Of a DNA stretch of 64,000 nt, positions 28,201 through 39,399 are shown piece after piece. The first letter of the stretch is position 1; each line of letters begins with the position of its first letter. The notes beneath the pieces were generated by a model, which did no database searches, was not told the origin of the DNA, and saw nothing but the letters and a program-made list of their open reading frames with translations. This stretch comes from Cephalopachus bancanus. Its lineage: Eukaryota; Chordata; Mammalia; Primates; Tarsiidae. The stretch spans positions 5,472,501 through 5,536,500 of the forward strand of contig JAPVLO010000161.1 of assembly GCA_027257055.1 (NCBI GenBank), in the 5' to 3' direction. A program made the translations under genes and the position numbers.

Positions 28201-28940
28201 CATTCTAAAAAATCTGGACTTTATCCTGAATTAACAGTGGAACTAGTCAAGAATTTTATGTTAAGGAGATGATACCGTCAGATTCAAGTTTTGAAAAAAA
28301 TAACTTTCACAGAGTACAGAAAAAGAAGAAGAATGACTACATTTTTTAAAAAAAGGTTACTGCCATTCTTCATGTAAGAAATAAGGAAAAACTGCTCCAA
28401 GGCAGTTGAAAGGAAATAACAGAAGATTCTAGATATTTTCAAATGCAGAATCAAGGAAACTTGGAGATCAATTAATTACATGCAATCTACAAAGCTGGGT
28501 AGTCCTAATTTGGATAGCTGAATAAATAAGAATGCTATGTATGGAGACAGAAGAAAAACAGGAAGAAACAGTTTTTGCTGGCTATGGGAACCAGAAAACA
28601 CAAGTGTGCATTCCAGGTTCTACTTTCAGTGCAAGAACATCAATTCTAACAGCTATGATTTCTTACTGTTTGGTTTAGGGATTTAATCTATCCCTCTGTC
28701 CCAGCTCACTTCATTTTCAGGTTTCTCCTTGTCTGCTACTGTGGGTCCTGCACCCTGGTGCCTGCTTTTCCATTTGATCAGTTGCTCTTCCTCTACTCAA
28801 GTGTTCATTGGGATACCCATAACTTGGATCTGTTTTTCAGCTCATTCTTTAAGTTTAGCAACGAAGTCTTTGAACTGTTTCTGGGCTTGAGCCATGTGCC
28901 CTGAGGACTCTGTTCCTTGTGTCTGCTCTTGGGTTCACAG
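28201..28940. other. Intervening sequence, unclassified
   Basis: About 740 bp without a supported feature. The pyrimidine-rich part at 28680-28930 looks repeat-like, but I cannot assign it. Confidence 0.4.
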
Positions 28941-28945
28941 GCACT

Positions 28946-29098
28946 CCAAGTACAGATGGCATACACTTGTAATCCTAGCTAGCGGGAGGCTGAGCCCAGG
29001 AGTTGGAGGCTTCAGTGAGCTATGACTGTGCCACTGCACTCTAGTCTTGGCAACAGAGTGAAACAAAACAAAACGAAACAAACAAAACAAAACAAAAA
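28946..29098 (+). mobile_element. Alu right-arm fragment with (AAAAC)n tail
   Basis: Only the right monomer is present (TACACTTGTAATCCTAGCTAG to GCAACAGAGTGAAAC), with an AAAAC/AAACG tail at 29061-29098. It is probably a 5'-truncated old Alu or a free right monomer. Confidence 0.75.
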
Positions 29099-29109
29099 AT
29101 AGGAGCTCT

Positions 29110-29268
29110 TAATATGATAGAGCCCTTCAGGGACATCTATGAATCCACTGAGATTGTGGGTAAAATTCTATGTTATGTATGCACGTATGTTTTTGAGGTA
29201 GGGATCCACAGGTTTCATCAGATTCTCAAAAAGGTTCCTAAGTCTAAAAAGGTTAAGAACCTATAGAG
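29110..29268 (-). mobile_element. Short palindromic hAT-like element, second copy
   Basis: On the minus strand it starts GGTTCTTAACCTTTTTAGAC and includes ATCTGATGAAACCTGTGGATCC. It parallels the element at 13310-13455 (GGTTCTTAACC, then TTTGATGAAAGGTATGAATTC). Confidence 0.45.
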
Positions 29269-30613
29269 AAAGCTGAAGACGTAACCTAGAGAGCATTATT
29301 TACTGAAATGTGCTATAATTTTGGGACTATGGTGGGAAAGGATGTGGAATATATTAGTGTGTCATTTCCAATTTACTGTGTGAATCATGGTAACCATAAA
29401 GCACATGATTTTCTATTCATTATGTCTCTAAAATGTGCTGAATCATCATTACTTCCAGGCTATCCAGAACTGTATAAAAAGCAGTAATTCTGGCCTAGAA
29501 ATATTAATTCTACAATCCCAGTCAAAATGTTATTTTTCTCCCCCATAACCTCATAAATAAGGGAACACTTTCCCCAGTCACCTTTGTTCTCTTGAGTCCA
29601 TCTCATATCACAGTTGAAAATCAAAATCCCTTTCCAAGCATTAATTTAAAAAACTTCATGATCATCAATGCTGGATATATTAGCATCCAAGTTACTTCAG
29701 ACAAAAAAAGCTTTGAAGATACAAAGGATTTAGTTTTCAATAAGGCCTACAGAACCCAACCTCACAAAACAAGAAGGTCAGCTTTCATGTATTACTACAA
29801 AGGGCTCAAAATACAATTATAATTCAAATTTTATCTTTGCTTTCTCAAAGTTATTTGTCACTTCAGAGATAGGCAGAGACAGAAAAAAAAGGTGTTTTAT
29901 TCCCCCCAGTATGTACTTTGAAATCCTTTCAAAACCGCTAGTGTATGAAATAAATTCTTTAGTCACATGGATTCAAACCACAGCATTCCCAACCTACCAC
30001 TCAAGAAAGTGAAGGATAATCTAGCCGAGCGCACATGCATGTAGGAAAACTATAATGTCTACTGTTTGGGAAACCTCAAAATATCATTTGTACATGTATC
30101 ATGGCTTATAAAAAACCCTTTCAGTACTATGCAAAGAAGAAAGCTATGAATTACCAATTATAAGGAGATTATCAAGGACTCTGAAAGTAGGATGCTATAC
30201 TGATATATGCTTTATTTTAGCAGATTGTAGTTCACAAAACTTTAATACATACAAAAGTTTTTAAGCACTTAAAGACAGTTTATAAAGGAATATATACATA
30301 TAGCTAATAACTGGAAAATGTTCAACTGTTAATTGATAAAATCTATTATAATTAACAAAAATCTAATATAAGATCACCTGCATTATACTGATAGTTCAAA
30401 GGGTTTTTTTTTACATTTATCAACATATATCAAGCACTTAAAAAAATCTCAGTTTGACCTTAAATCCACTTTTATTATTCTACTCTTCAAAAAAAAAAAA
30501 AAACCTGAAATTTAGCATATGCAGAGCACTGCTGTATAATTTGTCAATGAGAAAATAGTAAACAATAAAAGATGAATGAATGGTAAAATGAATGACAGAA
30601 CATCTCCAGGGAA

Positions 30614-30626
<13 letters not shown>
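29269..30626. other. Intervening sequence, no feature recognised
   Basis: AT-rich, about 1.35 kb, with an A13 run near 30489-30502. No exon or repeat can be supported. Confidence 0.45.
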
Positions 30627-30655
<29 letters not shown>

Positions 30656-30929
30656 GAGTTGGAGTCTCACTCCGTCACCCAGACTGGAGGGCAGTGGCCG
30701 CTCCCAGCCACCACAGCCTCGACCTGCTGGGCTCCGGCGATCCTTCCGCCTCAGCCTTCCAAGTAGCCGGAATTACAGGCATGCGCCACCACACCCGGCT
30801 GATTTTTGATTTATTGTAGAGATGAGGTCTCGCTGCCCAGGCGGGTCTCAAACCCACGGGCTCGGGCAATCCACTCACCTCAGCCTCCCAAAGGCGCGGG
30901 ATTACAGGCTGAGCCACCGAGCCCGGCTC
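30627..30929 (-). mobile_element. Alu, lineage-specific type, short form, antisense
   Basis: An antisense full-length dimer with a T tail of about 27 nt (30628-30655). It reads CTCGCTGCCCAGGCGGG, the 5-nt-deleted short form. Flanks GGGAAATATAT at 30609-30619 and 30930-30940 are a perfect target duplication. In the TPST1 direction this Alu is sense, and it lies in the intron after the exon. Confidence 0.93.
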
Positions 30930-31230
30930 GGGAAATATATTTTATTTGTTCATTTACTCATTCATTTACAACTGTTTCAGAAAGGATTTAGGGTGGCTTA
31001 TATGAAGATACACAACATAAACATTAAAACAAATTTAAAAAGCATGGATACAAAATTTTGTGTGTATAAAAGTAAAACTATAAGATATGTAATCTTACCT
31101 TTGTTTAACATAATATAAAGAAGGAGCAGAAATGCATCAAAATATTAAGTATGGTACGTATCTGGGTAATGTTATAGGTGATTTGTATTCTCTTAACTTT
31201 CATAAGTTTTATATAATGAATTTATGTGTG

Positions 31231-31519
31231 TTTTTTTTTTTGAGTTGGAGTCTCACTCCGTCACCCAGACTGGAGTGTAGTGGCTGCTCCCGGCCACCAC
31301 AGCCTCGACCTGCTGGGCTCCGGCGATCCTTCCGCCTCAGCCTTCCGAGTAGCCGGAACTACAGGCACGCGCTACCACGCCCGGCTGATTTTTTGATTTA
31401 TTGTAGAGATGAGGTCTTGCCAAGTTGCCCAGGCGGGTCTTGAACCCGCCGGCTCAGGCAATCCACTCACCTCAGCCTCCCAAAGCAATGGGATTACAGG
31501 CTGAGTCACCGAGCCTGGC
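31231..31519 (-). mobile_element. Alu, lineage-specific type, long form, antisense
   Basis: An antisense dimer reading CTTGCCAAGTTGCCCAGG (long form). The flanks GAATTTATGT and GAGTTTATGT form a target duplication of about 10 bp with one change. Confidence 0.92.
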
Positions 31520-31955
31520 TGAGTTTATGTTTTTATAGTAAAAATATTTTCTTATATGAAAGGATAAAAAGGTAGTGATTATTCAAAAAATTAAAAATCT
31601 GCCTTCATACATGATAGTTCAAACTTTTTAAACAAAGAATTATTTAAAAAGAAAGAAGACAGTTCTTTCTATACATTTGCTAATAATGAATTGGAAAAGG
31701 GAAATCAAAGTAACACTTAAGAAAAAGATATTAGCATGAAAATTAGCCTCATGATATAAATTTGTCATAAATTTGTTTATCAATTAAAGGTGTCAAAGGC
31801 AGAATAAAGAGATGATTTATATAAGGTTGTAGGGAGGAAAGGACACTGACATAAACAAGAGAATACCAGATAAAGTCAAGGAATTTCAATCTTGAAATCA
31901 AACACTCAGTGAACTTATGCTAACATGGTTGTCTTGTTTGAACTAGTTTTGAAAA

Positions 31956-32155
31956 AAGAATAGGAGAAGAGGGGAATGGACAGCTACAGTTTAATGGATA
32001 CAGAGTTTCAGTTTGGGAAGATGAAAAAAATTCTGGAGATGGATAGTAGTGACAGTTGTACAACAATGTGAATATACTTAATGCCAGTGCATTGTACACT
32101 TAAAAATTGTTAAGATGGTACATTTTATGTTATGTACACTTTACCAATATTTTTT
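31956..32155 (+). mobile_element. Old L1M 3' end fragment, sense
   Basis: Text such as CTGGAGATGGATAGTAGTGA and AATGCCAGTGCATTGTACAC followed by ACTTAAAAATTGTTAAGATG is the 3' UTR of ancient L1M elements. It ends in an A-rich stretch near 32150-32165. Confidence 0.6.
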
Positions 32156-32773
32156 AAAAAAAGAATGTATGAGGTCTGATTTGAAATAGACTCATCTGGT
32201 AGGCTATATATTCAGATTAGCTCCTTGAGTTTTCAGCACTTTCTGAAACAATATTTTGTAAAGATGTGAGCATATCTCATTAAAAGAAAACCATAATTTA
32301 AATTAAATAGCAACTTTCTCCTAATCAGAGGGCTAGTATATTGTATCTGTTTAGTAATTCTTCTGATGTAGCCAATGTTTAGCCTTTAGGTATCAAGAAA
32401 TTGTGCCTCAACAAACAAAGGTTTAAAAGTAAAGTAGTCACTGAATTTAGAGAAAAAGGAAACTAGAAGTCACTAATAATTCTGGTCTTTATGCACATTT
32501 GTAGTAATCAGCTATAACAATAAATCTCCCAACAGTGAAAACCATTCCTAGAAACTGGTCAAAATACATGAGAAAACTACTCCCAAAGTTCATGGGAAAA
32601 GTCAGAGTTATCCTTAAAATGCACTGGACGACTTCTGATAATAAAGCGGTCTACAAATAGAAATTTTCTAAATTAAAATAATTTTCTGATTATAAAATAG
32701 CAATAAATAAAATAAGAAAAATTACTCGGGTACCAAATTCCATATCTAGTTTTCTCAATCACTTTTGAAATCT

Positions 32774-32780
32774 CACTTAC
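32774..32780 (-). promoter_or_regulatory. TPST1: Splice donor of the TPST1 exon
   Basis: On the minus strand the exon ends AGAAGG and the intron starts GTAAGTG, a strong U1 match. It decides the 3' boundary of the exon, because the frame otherwise runs on into a short unrelated tail. Confidence 0.9.
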
Positions 32781-32979
32781 CCTTCTAGTGTTTTCAAGGA
32801 TTTTAGGATCAGGTTTTCCATAGTTAGGTGGATTGGCATATGGGTCATATCCAAGTTTGGCAAGCATGGGTGCAATCATTGCCATGTCTTGTAAAACATC
32901 TGGAGGTATCTTTCCAACCCATTTTGATAGCGCTCCCACATTGACTGGCTTGATGACTTGGTCTGTAGATCTCTCCACT
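32781..32979 (-). CDS. TPST1: TPST1 internal coding exon (C-terminal region)
   Basis: A 199-bp exon read on the minus strand. After one base that completes a lysine-type codon it encodes 66 residues, from [15 protein letters not shown] to [22 protein letters not shown]1 is a Golgi type II membrane enzyme that transfers sulfate from PAPS to tyrosines of secreted and membrane proteins. This exon covers the end of its luminal catalytic domain and the following C-terminal region. Splice sites are canonical: acceptor CTGTTTTCAG ending at 32980 and donor GTAAGT at 32780-32775, with phase 2 in and phase 0 out. TPST2 differs clearly here (from memory), so TPST1 is favoured. Compared with the human protein as I remember it, I see two conservative changes (M in DMAMIA, L in KILEN). 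The frame has no stop. The flanking exons are not in view, which implies long introns. Confidence 0.95.
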
Positions 32980-33006
32980 CTGAAAACAGCATAACATAAA
33001 TACAAG
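32980..33006 (-). promoter_or_regulatory. TPST1: Splice acceptor and pyrimidine tract of the TPST1 exon
   Basis: The minus strand reads CTTGTATTTATGTTATGCTGTTTTCAG and then the exon (AGTGGAGAG). The tract is modest (TGTTTTC), with TATTTAT upstream as a possible branch region. The AG at 32981-32980 sets the 5' boundary. Confidence 0.88.
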
Positions 33007-33311
33007 TTTATTTACATTTTTAAAATAGTGTTTTAAAAACCCTATAAATTATTTTTCATAACTTTAAAATTTTTAATTGTCTGGATTATAAAACATATGA
33101 GAAAGAGGGCACTAATCAGGTCTGACACTATTTACCAGCCTTTTTTTTTTTAAATCAAAGTTTAATAGTGATTACTGGCAACCTCACATTTCTAGAAATA
33201 GGAAAAAGGGTCAGCTGAAACATCTGCATAAAATGTGTTGACACTTTAATTATAATATCAAGGAAAAAAACAACCACAAAGATAAGACTGCTTAGAAAAA
33301 CTGCCACACCT

Positions 33312-33368
33312 AAAAAAAAAAAAAGAAAAAAAGAAAGGAAAGAAAGAAAGAAAAAGAAAAAAAACTGC
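33312..33368. repeat. Purine-only (GAAA)n-like tract
   Basis: Imperfect A/G repeat (AAAGAAAGAAAGAAAAAG), about 300 bp upstream of the TPST1 exon in the gene direction. As T/C-rich RNA on the minus strand it could attract pyrimidine-tract binding proteins, but this is only a possibility. Confidence 0.8.
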
Positions 33369-33389
33369 CAGTCAACTCTTTTGAAAAGC

Positions 33390-33545
33390 TTTTTTAAAAA
33401 AAGGTGTACTGATGGATAACTAGAGGGACAGATAGATGGACAGATACATGATAAAGTAAATATGGCAAAATGTTAACTGTAGAAACTAGCTGGTGGGTAA
33501 ATTCCTTCTTCTGTATATTTGAACTTTTTCATAATAAAATGTTAG
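33390..33545 (+). mobile_element. Old L1M 3' end fragment, sense
   Basis: TACATGATAAAGTAAATATGG, then AAAATGTTAACTGTAGAAAC and TTGAACTTTTTCATAATAAAATG, is the terminal part of an ancient L1 3' UTR. Confidence 0.55.
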
Positions 33546-33616
33546 AGGGAAAACTGCCAACCATAAACCACTGAGAATGCAAAATATTCACTTGTTCTGT
33601 TTTCCTGTACTTTCTT

Positions 33617-33899
33617 TTTTTTTTTTGCGTTGGAGTCTCACTCTGTCGCCCAGACTGGAGTGCAGTGGCCGCTCCCAGCCACCGCAACCTCGCCTGCTGG
33701 GCTCCGGCGATCCTTCCGCCTCAGCCTTCCAAGTAGCTGGAATTACAGGCATGCGCTACCACGCCCGGCTGATGTTTTTATTTATTGTAGTGATGAGGTC
33801 TCACTGCCCAGGCGGGTCTCGAACCCGCCCGGGCTCAGGCAATCCACTCACCTCAGCCTCCCAAAGGCACGGGATTACAGGCTGAGCCACCGAGCCCGG
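33617..33899 (-). mobile_element. Alu, lineage-specific type, youngest short form, antisense
   Basis: A complete antisense dimer with a perfect 13-bp target duplication, CCTGTACTTTCTT (33604-33616 and 33900-33912). It has both the 5-nt left-arm deletion (CTCACTGCCCAGG) and the 2-nt right-arm deletion (CCTCGCCTGCTGG). The latter is shared with the copies at 51424 and 61119. Confidence 0.94.
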
Positions 33900-33912
33900 C
33901 CTGTACTTTCTT

Positions 33913-34844
33913 AAAAACACTGTTTTCTACAGAAGAAAAAGGAAGTGCTGTTTTTGATTTTCAGTATTACAGGATTCAATATTACAGAATAAATGTATTC
34001 TACCTCTTGACCTGGAAATTTACTCTAAGCCTGTAGTGATTATCCCCATTACATTTGACTAAATATCTAGTAACCTTAGGATACAATATAACATGAAATG
34101 ACATTTGGACTTAAGTTGAATTAGATTTTGGCCAACTGACTATAAAACAGAAGTGCTTAAGAGTTTTATATCCTAATATATAGGAAGTCATTCAAACAGT
34201 ATTCTAACAAAAGGTAAAAGCTCTTTCCTTAAGTATATGATCTCTCATTACAGATAACCATTATCTGATGAGGAGTCTCTCAAAAGAGCTCCACTGCTAA
34301 AATACTAGACAAGTGAAAATAAGATGACTTTTCCCTGGGACTCGTGAGGCTACCTGCTCCAGGTTTTCATCCTGCCTAAACAGCCAAATTCTTTTATCCC
34401 TCTTAACTATTTCTCCAGAACACCACTTAACCCATTGCTCCCTTCACTCTACATATTCTCCCTGAATGACTTCATCCTAATAATCTTTGCTTGATATTCT
34501 CATCCTGTGTAAAGAACAATCTGGTTTGCCCAGGATAGACCCCGTTTATACCTACTGGCCCAGCATAATTATTAACAGCACCTCCCATTCTCTCTCATAG
34601 GTGTATACAGGTACGCATGATGAATTATATACACTCTGCCCATATGCTCTACATGCACCTCAGCACTATGATGGTGCAAAACTGGACCCATCATCTTCTC
34701 CTCAAAATCTACTCTTCCTAATGTATATTTTGTCTTGATAAATGGCACCACCACTTATCCATAAGGCAGAGCTAGAGAAATAAAATAAAACAGGAAGAAA
34801 GTGAGATCACTCTCAAGTTATCCAGTTCTATAGGCTTTATCTCT
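33913..34844. other. Intervening sequence, no feature recognised
   Basis: About 930 bp in the intron upstream of the TPST1 exon with no repeat or exon that I can support. Confidence 0.45.
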
Positions 34845-35095
34845 GAGTAGGATAATCTCTTTTCCATTCCTATTGCCACTACCGTAGTTCACATCACCAT
34901 CATTTCCCACTCATAGTACTATAAAAGCCTCCTAATTTCCCCTCATTTAAATAGTTGTCTTCTTTGTTCAACTACTTATCATACCACCAGACTCTAAGGA
35001 AAGTCTGTGTCTTATAGTTTCACTATTACTAGCACCCAGTACATTAATATATAATGGATGCTCAATAAAAGCTATTAAGTGAATGAGTAAAAGCT
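34845..35095 (+). mobile_element. L2 (LINE-2) 3' fragment, sense
   Basis: An ancient L2 tail: CTACCGTAGTTCACATCACC early, ACCACCAGACTCTAAGGAAAG in the middle, and a terminal GGATGCTCAATAAAAGCTATT that matches the L2 end with its short tail repeat. Confidence 0.6.
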
Positions 35096-35344
35096 ATTCA
35101 TGGAAAAACATATAATATTAATTTATATGAGCATGCTCAAGAGAAGTTAATTATCATGTCTTTATAAGGAGATCATGTCTAATTGACAAGTATGAAACAG
35201 CTAGAAAACACCCAAGTGCTAAGCTACATAATAATTACTGTGGGTGCACTTGGGATTTTAGAGAATCTGAGTCATGTCTGTAGAGATAACCTTCTCCAGG
35301 GAAAAAAATGTCTATAGTGAACACAGAGTAACATTTTCTGTTCA

Positions 35345-35575
35345 TTCCATGTCAGGCACTTTGAATATGATCTTTAATTTAATCCTTAAAACAACCTTAA
35401 GAAAGATATATTATCAGTCCTCATTTTTCATATGGGTAAACTGAGACCCAGAAAAGGTCAGTGATTTTCCCAGGGTCACATAATCTAGAAATGATAGAGT
35501 TAGAATCTGAACCCATGGTGGTCTGATATCAAAGCTCTCATTAATCCCATTATCTCTTACTGCTGTCCTATGGAC
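35345..35575 (-). mobile_element. MIR SINE, antisense
   Basis: The antisense MIR core is clear: ATATGGGTAAACTGAGACCC, then GGTCAGTGATTTTCCCAGGG and TAGAATCTGAACCCATGG. MIRs predate placental mammals, so this part of the intron is old. Confidence 0.8.
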
Positions 35576-36127
35576 ACCCTTCATTTTTACATTCTATGCT
35601 TCCCTGAAACCCTTGGTATTTTGCTCTATACTGCATAGTGTGGACAAGTTGGTTTACCATGATGATAAAAACATACTAACTCACTACACATATAGTAGGT
35701 ATGTATAGTGTTGTGGGAAAAAAAGTGATTTGTTGCATTTACGGATATTAACTAATTTTAACCTACCAACATGATGTCACTGACTGCAGAATTGGGAAAA
35801 GATATGCAAAATGGGCTCTCCAGAGATGGAACAAACCAACTCCAGCAGACCACTGGATATCTTCAGGACCATAATCTCTTACCTTGAATTCTGATATCCA
35901 AAATAAACATTTCCTTTATCTCATTTGGCAATAAAACCTGATATGAACTCTATTTATAGTCTATATTACACTGGGCATAAATAATAATATTCTTTGATGC
36001 AAAAATATTAATGTTTCTGATTATAGAGTACTGACCCAGAATAAGGAGAAGATGTTACATATGTTACATACACTGTATTATCTTTCTACAATCCAAAAAC
36101 TTCTGAATTCTGAAACACATTTGTGTT
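35576..36127. other. Intervening sequence, no feature recognised
   Basis: About 550 bp without an identified gene or repeat. Confidence 0.45.
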
Positions 36128-36445
36128 AAGCAACCTATGGGTCACAGGTCAAATCCAATCGCACTTTTTGTCTGGCCTTCAAGCTAAAAATGGCTTTTAC
36201 GGTGTTTAATGTTTTTTATAAAATCAAAAAAGTAATATTTCATAACACATGAAAAATCACATAAACTTCAAATTTCAATATCCATAAATAAAGTTTTATT
36301 GAAATACAACCACACCCATTCATGTATATCTATGGCTGCTCTTATGTTACAACGGCAGTAGCTGAGGAAGAGACCATATGGCTTGCAAAGCCTAAAATAT
36401 TTACTATCCAGCCCTTTACAAAAAACTTTTGCCAATCCCAATCTA
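36128..36445. mobile_element. hAT-Charlie type non-autonomous element
   Basis: Begins GCAACCTATGGGTCACAGG, contains AAATAAAGTTTTATTGAAAT and ends CCTTTACAAAAAACTTTTGCC. This is an abundant placental hAT-Charlie family whose ends read 'gcaaactatggcc' and 'agtttgcc'. It is a long form with an AT-rich middle. The exact family name is not asserted. Confidence 0.65.
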
Positions 36446-37047
36446 AGACTGCGTCCCAAGAAAATGTAGTCTTTCTGTGTGTGTGGTCTTAAGTAATGTC
36501 TTCCTCACAGCAAGACCATCCTATCAATATTCACTTTAAATGAAAAACCTGGTACACTTAGAGAATGGCAAGTGAGGAACCCCAAGAATGCACTGAGCTG
36601 CTGGGATGGAGAGGATAGAAGAGGGAAAAGAAACAAACAATAGCGTTTGCTTAGTGCTGCACTTATCTGGTTCAAGAAATACACTCACTGGGCTATAAGA
36701 ATGGATATTTAAAATAGAAAATGAGAACAAAATAGGATGTGGTCTCAAACCTCAAGGAGGTCGCTGTCTGGTGGGTGAGCTATACAAACTTTCCACACTC
36801 AAAACCTTAGAGTTGCTTCTTAGTCCCACATCAGCTCTCTGGGCTCATCTTTTCTCTCTTCCCATGAGTTCTAGTTATTTAGTATACCTTTTTCTAAGAG
36901 GTGGCAAAGTATGATGGACAGAATGCAGACCTGCAAGTTGGGCCTGTAGGATCTACCATTGTATTCTAAGAAAAACTCTGATCCTCAGAGATTGCGATAA
37001 TGATTACTAACAGGTAGAGACATGGCTTCAAAAACATTTTCAAAAGC
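36446..37047. other. Intervening sequence, no feature recognised
   Basis: About 600 bp. No exon or repeat can be supported. Confidence 0.45.
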
Positions 37048-37255
37048 AGTGGTTGACAAACGATTGCTCAACTCTGGCTTGCTACCTGCTTTGTATATAA
37101 AGTTTACTAGAACACTGTCACGGCCATTTGTTTCCATACTATCTATGACTGCTTATATTCTACAACAGCAGAGCTTAATGCTTACAACAGAAATCGTACA
37201 GCTTGCAAAGTTAAAAATATCTGGCCCTTTACATTAAAACATTTGCTAAACTTTG
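37048..37255. mobile_element. hAT-Charlie type element, shorter copy
   Basis: Opens CAGTGGTTGACAAAC, contains ATAAAGTTTACTAGAACACTG and closes GGCCCTTTACATTAAAACATTTGC. It is the same family and orientation as the copy at 36128-36445, but lacks the AT-rich middle. Confidence 0.6.
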
Positions 37256-38189
37256 TTCAAAAGGATACAGTTATTAAAGGGAAATGGGCCTGATATGATG
37301 AGCCTGATTTTCTTTTCTATAACCGGCAGGCTGCATGGATCTCATCAAATCTCTCCTACTCCTTCAGTCCTTCCAGAAATTAACCAACACTTAGGCCTGA
37401 TGTACACTAGGGTATAAACTAGTTACCATTTCTTCACCGTCCGGTTTACTGGTACCTCAAAATGTAGTGCCCGGCATATTTCCACAACCACAGGACAAAC
37501 ACAGCAAGGCAAGATATCTGTGACTCAGCAAGTTCTTCTCTGTCCCCACTCCCCTTTCCTTCTGTAGCATTCATAGTGGCAGCCACTCCTCAAGAAATGG
37601 AGTCTATGCCAAAGTCTTGAATGACTGAGATGAAAATAATCCTCCAAGACACTCATTTTAAGCATGGATCTTCCACGAGTTTCAGTTAACACTACAGCCA
37701 GGCTAACTGCCAAACCACAGGTCCGAATTATGACACACAGCAACTACTACAGGAAACCAAATCCTTCAGATTAAAAGCATCAGGGCTGGAATGCACACAG
37801 AAAAAGGAATGAGTGAAAAAATACACAATCCAAATGGTTAGATTTATTATAGTAAAACATATAATGAAATACAATTAAAGTCATGTTTTCAAAGACTATT
37901 TCACTATTAGAAAATGCTCAGATCATCTCTTGTGAAAGAGGATTTAAAAATGTATATATAACATAAATTCAATTTTATAAAAATATATACTATATGCTAC
38001 ATATAGAGATAGAGAGAGAATCATACCAATGTTAACAATGAGAGTGGTGGGATTAAGCATGATTTTTATTTTCTTACCTAACTTTTCCATATTGTCTATG
38101 AAAACAATCTTTCTTTTTTAGAACATGCTATCTATGGTGGGACTCACAGGATCACAAAGAAAATCTTCACTCAGAAGTCTAACAACTGG
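37256..38189. other. Intervening sequence, no feature recognised
   Basis: About 930 bp of AT-rich DNA between the hAT element and the vimentin retrocopy. The part after 37830 looks like old repeat, but I cannot classify it. Confidence 0.4.
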
Positions 38190-38898
38190 CTCTCTCTGCC
38201 ACTCTCGCTCCGCAGTCCCCACGCCAGAGACACAGCAGCGTTCTCGCCACCCATACCCACCACGCCCTCGCTCGCCAGTCGGCGCCGCCCAGTCACCGCC
38301 GCCCAGTCACCGCCACCGCTACCCTCCACAGCCATGTCCACCAGGTCCGTGTCCTCGTCCTCCTACCGCAGGATGTTCGGCGGCGTGGGCGCCCCCAGCC
38401 GGCCGAACTCCAGTCGAAGCCATGTGACCTCGTCCACGCGCGCCTACAGCTTGGGCGGCGCGCTGCGCCCCAGCACCAGGCACAGCCTCTATGCATCTCC
38501 CCGGGAGCAGCAGCGTGCCGGGGTGAGGCTGCCGCAGGACTCAGTGGATTTCTCGTTGGCCGATGTCATCAACACCGAGTTCAAGAACACCCGCACCAAG
38601 GAGAAGGTGGAGCTGCAGGAGCTCAACGACCGTTTCGCCAGCTACATCAACAAGGTGCGCTTCCTGGAGCAGCAGAACAAGATCCTGCTGGCCGAGCTCG
38701 AGCAGCTCAAGGGCCAGGGCAAGTCGTGCCTGGGGGACCTGGACGAGGAGGAGACGCAGGAGCTGCGTCGGCAGGTGGACCAGCTCACCAATGACAAGGC
38801 CCGCGTCGAGATAGAGTGTGACAATCTGGCCGAGGACATCATGCGGCTCCGGGAGAAACTGCAGGAGATGCTTCCGAGGGAGGGAGAAGGCTAGAAAA
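38190..38898 (+). pseudogene. VIM: Partial vimentin (VIM) retrocopy, 5' UTR to coil 1
   Basis: A GC-rich island matching the 5' part of vimentin mRNA. The 5' UTR starts near CTCTGCCACTCTCGCTCC (38195), followed by an ATG at 38334 and an open frame of 186 codons to the TAG at 38892-38894. Vimentin is the mesenchymal type III intermediate filament protein. The head ([17 protein letters not shown]) is present but about 20 residues short after SLYAS. The coil 1A start ([36 protein letters not shown]) and part of coil 1B ([25 protein letters not shown]) follow. Similarity stops at the GAAAAC near 38898, and the rod, tail and 3' UTR are absent. A 14-bp unit in the 5' UTR is duplicated (38283-38310). 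I see no poly(A) or target duplication. Whether it is transcribed cannot be told. Confidence 0.9.
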
Positions 38899-39284
38899 CA
38901 TGAACTTGAAACCAATCAGTCAAAGCTCCTTTCCAGGAGAGACCATCACACTGAGGAGAAACGTCTGGGAGTAGAATCAGAATTGGGCTATTCTAGTAGT
39001 GACAGAGACAAAGGATAAAGTCCAGATACAACCGAGGAAGGAACAGAGAGCCCAGAAATTTCAGAAAGCTAGTCACTGCATTATTTAATACCTTACCAAA
39101 ACAAACAAAAGAGGAAGATCTCTGAAATAAAGACAGTCTGAACCATTCCTCCTCCTAAAAGGTCAAGAAAACTATTCATGTAAGAATGAGTGACCAAAAA
39201 CAAAAAAGAATGAGTGACAAAAAAGTATTAGGTGAAATCCCTTACAGCATTGTTATAAGAGGATAAGGAAAATGGAAAATAGGG
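38899..39284. other. Sequence following the vimentin copy, unclassified
   Basis: It does not match vimentin. It contains two direct copies of AAGAATGAGTGAC near 39181 and 39208. Origin unknown. Confidence 0.4.
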
Positions 39285-39350
39285 CAACCCCCTCGGGCCC
39301 CTCCTGCTCTGAGAGCTTTTCTACCCTCTCAATAAATCCTGCTTTCTAAA
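39285..39350 (+). repeat. LTR-like polyadenylation segment
   Basis: GGCAACCCCCTCGGGCCCC, then GAGAGCTTTTCTACCCTCTC and AATAAATCCTGC, resembles the R region of a class I retroviral LTR with its AATAAA signal. It is too short for a family call. Confidence 0.35.
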
Positions 39351-39399
39351 AAATAAATGAATGAATAAGGAGAATAACATCCCTATGGACAAGGAAAGA

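Noticed and set aside
30576..30809. Open frames with 'SWSLTPSPRLEGSGRSQPPQPRPAGLRRSF' type peptides, here and at about ten other places
   Set aside because: These are translations of antisense Alu. The same peptide recurs at each Alu copy, so it does not indicate a gene.
37525..37743. A 72-codon minus-strand frame with a membrane-like start
   Set aside because: No recognised family, no splice or promoter signals, and of a length common by chance in this window.
38293..38915. Frames on the other strand and in the other phase of the vimentin copy (124 and 67 codons)
   Set aside because: Shadows of the GC-rich vimentin sequence. Only the +1 frame from 38334 matches a known protein.
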